Positions 7,035 to 9,698 of a DNA stretch of 9,698 nucleotides are shown here, piece after piece. Each line of letters opens with the position of its first letter. Positions within the stretch are counted from its first letter, which is position 1. The notes beneath the pieces were generated by a model, which saw only the letters and a list, made by a program, of their open reading frames with translations, ran no database searches and was not told the DNA's origin. A program made the translations under genes and the position numbers. Origin of the DNA: an uncultured Lachnospiraceae bacterium (GTDB lineage: Bacteria; Bacillota; Clostridia; Lachnospirales; Lachnospiraceae); the NCBI GenBank assembly GCA_902782625.1, contig CACZNZ010000628.1, positions 1 through 9,698 of the forward strand, in the 5' to 3' direction.

Positions 7035-7083
7035 CTCACTTAAAGCAGATTTTTACACACAAAAATAAAAGAGAGGTGAGGCA
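7035..7083 (+). other. Gap between acyltransferase and Tal genes; ribosome binding site, no terminator seen
   Basis: 49 bases, AT-rich. AGAGGTGA near 7072-7079 serves the ATG at 7084. No GC-rich hairpin followed by a T run is visible, so transcripts from the 5891 promoter could run on into the tail-tip and lysis genes. Confidence 0.6.
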
Positions 7084-9462
7084 ATGATTCCTATTCTGTA
7101 CGAATCAACAGAAACCTCTTTCACATCGAACGGTATCGGGCGGCTGGCAGATTGTGTCAGCTGCCTTGTTACTGAAGAGAGAAATGGGATATTTGAAGTT
7201 GAATTTCAGTATCCTGTCACTGGCAGGCTGTTTGATGAGATAACGGAAGGCCGGATTATTTCCGTCACTCATGACGATACCAAGACCAGACAGCCGTTTA
7301 TCATTTACAGGCGGTCGGCTCCGATCAATGGTCTGGTGACGTTCAACGCCCATCATGTCAGCTATAACCTGTCTCACTGCATCCTCCAGCCGTTCACAGC
7401 TTCCAGCGTCTCAGAAGCATTCACATTGATGGCGAGCAAGTCCATAACCCAGTGTGATTTTACATTCTGGACGGACAAAGTGACATCTGGCAACTTTGCT
7501 GTGACAGTCCCCATCTCGATCAAGGAGATCCTTGGAGGTGTTGAGGGTTCTATTCTGGATGTTTATGGCGGCGGCGAATATGCTTGGGACAAGTACACTG
7601 TCAAGCTCTGCCAGAACAGGGGAACTGACTCCGGTGTTACGATCAGATACAAGAAGAATCTTACTGATCTGACACAGGAGAGGGACACCAGCGGAATGTA
7701 TAACTCTGTTGTTCCGTACTGGACGAACGGAGAGGAGACTGTTACGCTGGGGACTTCCGTGGTGTCTATGTCTGGAATCAGCACAGTTGTGGCTGTTCCT
7801 CTGGACATGTCTGGAGACTTTGAGAATGCTCCAACTACCACACAGCTCCGCAATGCTGCACAAACAAAGCTGAACAACTCCGGAGCATGGTCTCCAGATG
7901 AAAATATCACAGTCAACTTTGTGGCTCTGTGGCAGACAGACGAATATGAGAACGTAGCTATCCTCCAGAGGGTGAAGCTATGCGACACAGTCACGATTAT
8001 CCATCCGGAGCTGAACCTGTCTGCTCAGGCCAAGGTCATCAGAGTAGTATACAACTCCCTGATGGACAAGTATGACGAAATCGAGCTTGGAAACGCAAAG
8101 ACATCTTTTGCGGACACCATCACAAAGGCAATTGAGAGTTCTGTTGTGAAGTCCGTGCCATCGATGAGCATGATGCAGGCAGCCATTGACCACGCCACTG
8201 CTCTGATCACTGGCGGGCTTGGCGGGCATGTGGTTTATACATTGAATGCTGATGGAGAGCCGGAAGAGATCCTGATCATGGACACGGACAACGTGCAAAC
8301 AGCGGTGAACGTGATCCGGATCAATCAGAACGGCATTGGATTCTCTACCAGCGGATACAACGGTCCATTTACCACGGCATGGACAATTGATGGACATTTC
8401 AATGCTGATTTCATCACAGCAGGGCATTTGTCAGCCAACCTAATCAATGCTGGAACTATGTTAGCAGACAGGATCCTCGGCGGCACGATGAAGCTGGGCG
8501 GGTCTGGTAACGGCAATGGCAAGCTGGAAATATATGACGCGAACGGGAACCGGATCGGAATCATAGACAACACAGGGGCAAATATCACAGGAAACACAAT
8601 TCTCCATGCTGATACGTTCTATGCGCAAGTGGGCAATTCGCATTCATATGTATTTGTAAACACATATAACGGTTTTGATTGGGATACTCCATATGGATTA
8701 AACCTTTACAAAAAGAACTCTAATGGTTACATGACAAGTCTCTGTGTGTTTGTCGAGTCTTCTGGCGGGAATAACTTCCAGGAGTCCATTGTCACGAACA
8801 AGAATGCTTTTTATAGAGCAATCACACTTTCATCTGATTCCAATATTGACACCAGCACAGCGGTCTCCGTTTCAAAGCGGTTCTTGGAATCTTTCGACAG
8901 TGACGGCTGGGGCTTGAGGTATTGGAAAGGCTCAGATTATGACTACAGATTAAATCTGAAAAGTTATAACGTGCGCTTGATGAGTGATGATAAGACTGCC
9001 TATATCGATCTGGAAGGTCGTGACGGTTATGAGGCATTTGTAATCAGAGCGGGAGAGTATGGCTTTCGTTTTGGTGTTGGCGTTGTACAGGTCACGTTCA
9101 ACGGCTCCACATGGCTCAATCTTACAACGTCATCGGCTAAGAAGTACAAGAAAAACATCAAGCCAATATCAAAAGCACTTGATTACCACAAACTGCTTGA
9201 TCTCCCTGTTGTTGAGTTTGAATACAGGAAAAATGCTGATGTTCAGTACATAGACTTGAAAAATCAGAAAATCCCTGGATTCCTTGCGGAGGATGTCGAA
9301 GAGATTTATCCCGCTGCATCCATTCACAATCCTCAGACTGGGGAGCTTGAGTCATGGGATGAACGGCGGATCCTTCCTGGAATGCTCGCTCTAATCCAAG
9401 AGCAGCAGAAGAAGATTGATGATTTAACTGCAAGACTGGAAGCATTGGAGGCGAAAATATGA
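7084..9462 (+). CDS. Tal-like tail protein (minor structural protein) with C-terminal S74 chaperone
   Basis: 792 residues. Residues 1 to about 345 resemble the prophage tail / gp27-gp44-like hub domain (MIPILYESTETSFTSNGIGR, then VTFNAHHVSYNLS and YDEIELGNAKTSFADTI), which caps the tail tip under Dit. A linker follows at about 376-470 (VVYTLNADGEPEEILIMD, WTIDGHFNADFITAGHLSAN), then NGKLEIYDANGNRIGIIDN and a fibre-like part at about 500-680. The C-terminus is a Peptidase_S74 intramolecular chaperone: SSAKKYKKNI at 683-692 gives the probable Ser684/Lys689 autocleavage dyad, and PGFLAEDVEEIYP and a closing coiled coil (IQEQQKKIDDLTARLEALEA) follow. Self-cleavage before Ser684 would release the chaperone after trimer folding. 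Bases about 8590-9060, coding the fibre part, are more AT-rich than either side, suggesting module exchange. No peptidoglycan hydrolase domain is seen. Confidence 0.88.
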   Translation: MIPILYESTETSFTSNGIGRLADCVSCLVTEERNGIFEVEFQYPVTGRLFDEITEGRIISVTHDDTKTRQPFIIYRRSAPINGLVTFNAHHVSYNLSHCILQPFTASSVSEAFTLMASKSITQCDFTFWTDKVTSGNFAVTVPISIKEILGGVEGSILDVYGGGEYAWDKYTVKLCQNRGTDSGVTIRYKKNLTDLTQERDTSGMYNSVVPYWTNGEETVTLGTSVVSMSGISTVVAVPLDMSGDFENAPTTTQLRNAAQTKLNNSGAWSPDENITVNFVALWQTDEYENVAILQRVKLCDTVTIIHPELNLSAQAKVIRVVYNSLMDKYDEIELGNAKTSFADTITKAIESSVVKSVPSMSMMQAAIDHATALITGGLGGHVVYTLNADGEPEEILIMDTDNVQTAVNVIRINQNGIGFSTSGYNGPFTTAWTIDGHFNADFITAGHLSANLINAGTMLADRILGGTMKLGGSGNGNGKLEIYDANGNRIGIIDNTGANITGNTILHADTFYAQVGNSHSYVFVNTYNGFDWDTPYGLNLYKKNSNGYMTSLCVFVESSGGNNFQESIVTNKNAFYRAITLSSDSNIDTSTAVSVSKRFLESFDSDGWGLRYWKGSDYDYRLNLKSYNVRLMSDDKTAYIDLEGRDGYEAFVIRAGEYGFRFGVGVVQVTFNGSTWLNLTTSSAKKYKKNIKPISKALDYHKLLDLPVVEFEYRKNADVQYIDLKNQKIPGFLAEDVEEIYPAASIHNPQTGELESWDERRILPGMLALIQEQQKKIDDLTARLEALEAKI
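9447..9451 (+). promoter_or_regulatory. Ribosome binding site for the 49-residue protein
   Basis: GGAGG inside the end of the Tal gene, seven bases before the ATG at 9459. It supports a real gene although the frame is short. Start and upstream stop overlap as ATGA. Confidence 0.75.
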
Positions 9463-9608
9463 AAATGGTCGGCAAAGGTGTGAAGTTTGAGAGGATCCGG
9501 CGGATTACCGGGTATCTGGTTGGAAACCTGAATCGTTTTAATGATGCGAAACGAGCAGAGGAGCATGATCGGGTCAAGCATAGCCTTGAAGAAAGGAGTA
9601 AGTCATGA
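9459..9608 (+). CDS. 49-residue protein resembling the glycyl-radical end of anaerobic ribonucleotide reductase
   Basis: Small basic protein between the tail and holin genes, coupled at both ends by ATGA overlaps and preceded by GGAGG. Its core, ERIRRITGYLVG then RFNDAKRAEE and DRVKH, parallels the C-terminus of anaerobic ribonucleotide reductase NrdD, which from memory in E. coli contains RRTCGYLG, RPFNAGK and RRVKH. The R-x-x-G-Y pattern (Arg15, Gly18, Tyr19) corresponds to the glycyl radical loop. The NrdD cysteines and the whole catalytic barrel are absent. Similar short proteins occur in Clostridia prophages and are often labelled as ribonucleotide reductase. I do not think it is an enzyme alone. 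It could be a spare-part radical domain like GrcA/YfiD, or an unrelated phage protein with a chance resemblance. The role is unknown; the gene itself is well supported. Confidence 0.78.
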   Translation: MKMVGKGVKFERIRRITGYLVGNLNRFNDAKRAEEHDRVKHSLEERSKS

Positions 9609-9698
9609 ACACAGATTTTTTTAACATCATCAAGTCACTTCACTTTTCAAGTTTCGTATGGTTACTGATCCTTCCACCGGCTATGATGGGGATCGACA
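9605..9698 (+). CDS. Holin, N-terminal fragment
   Basis: 31 residues are visible before the window ends. The ATG at 9605 overlaps the preceding stop (ATGA) and follows AAAGGAG at 9592-9598 with six bases spacing. The sequence MNTDFFNIIKSLHFSSFVWL runs into the first hydrophobic segment LLILPPAMMGID, matching the start of Firmicutes phage holins of the phi105/toxin-secretion holin type (Phage_holin_4 family). Holins pore the cell membrane at the end of the lytic cycle so endolysin can reach the wall. Position right after the tail genes fits; an endolysin gene is expected next. Confidence 0.8.
   Translation, partial: MNTDFFNIIKSLHFSSFVWLLILPPAMMGID

Larger units (their letters stand above)
4070..7035. 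other. AT-rich receptor cassette (mosaic segment)
   Basis: Hand counts of 60-base rows give about 23-38 percent G+C here (for example 14 of 60 at 6301-6360, 18 of 60 at 5041-5100, 23 of 60 at 4081-4140), against about 45-53 percent in the tape measure, BppU N-terminus and Tal N-terminus rows I counted. It spans the distal half of the BppU-like protein, the tailspike and the acyltransferase. The left edge falls within a gene at the hinge between attachment and receptor domains. Confidence 0.65.

Noticed and set aside
7105..7377. CRISPR array, tRNA or other RNA gene
   Set aside because: No regularly spaced repeats and no cloverleaf-like sequence were seen here or elsewhere; the window is nearly fully covered by protein genes.
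1..9698. Eight GGATCC sites (4, 281, 867, 925, 2819, 8471, 9368, 9493) with none between 2825 and 8470
   Set aside because: More than the two or three expected by chance, but the gap mainly tracks the AT-rich segment and nothing else suggests a signal.

Overview
This window is part of a temperate-type siphophage (most likely a prophage) of a low-to-moderate-GC Firmicute. The best guess is a strict anaerobe of the Clostridia (Lachnospiraceae-like gut bacteria). The guess rests on protein character (phi13-like major tail protein, BppU-type baseplate protein, S74-ended tail protein, Firmicutes-type holin), strong AGGAGG-type ribosome binding sites, and a small protein resembling the end of anaerobic ribonucleotide reductase. 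No integrase, repressor or att site lies in the window, so lysogeny is inferred. All genes run on the + strand and are tightly packed.

Layout: 1-192 is the end of the major tail protein. 192-715 is the tail assembly chaperone pair, with a -1 frameshift signal at 521-527 that joins a G-like protein to a T-like domain. 727-2766 is the tape measure protein and 2759-3466 the distal tail protein (Dit). 3479-4906 is a BppU-like baseplate protein with an Ig-like domain and an unrecognised C-terminal domain. 4923-5867 is a pectate-lyase-like beta-helix tailspike. 5891-5920 is a near-consensus sigma-A promoter, followed at 5952-7034 by an acyltransferase-3 membrane protein, which is not a virion gene. 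7084-9462 is a Tal-like tail protein ending in an S74 intramolecular chaperone. 9459-9608 is a 49-residue protein with an RxxGY glycyl-radical-like motif. 9605 to the end is the start of a holin.

How the genes work together: the tail tube, its chaperones and the tape measure build the tail shaft. Dit, BppU, Tal and the tailspike form the host-recognition tip. The holin opens the lysis cassette. The stretch from about 4070 to 7035 is clearly more AT-rich than the core tail genes and holds the adsorption determinants plus the acyltransferase, as expected of an exchangeable receptor cassette. The acyltransferase has its own promoter and sits right beside a glycan-binding or glycan-cutting tailspike. 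This suggests a lysogenic-conversion gene that modifies the surface glycan the phage uses, a Gram-positive counterpart of the oac gene next to the tailspike in Shigella phage Sf6.

The most notable points are the frameshift-encoded chaperone, the autonomously promoted acyltransferase inside the late tail operon with no visible terminator before the tail-tip and holin genes, and the glycyl-radical-loop-like microprotein.
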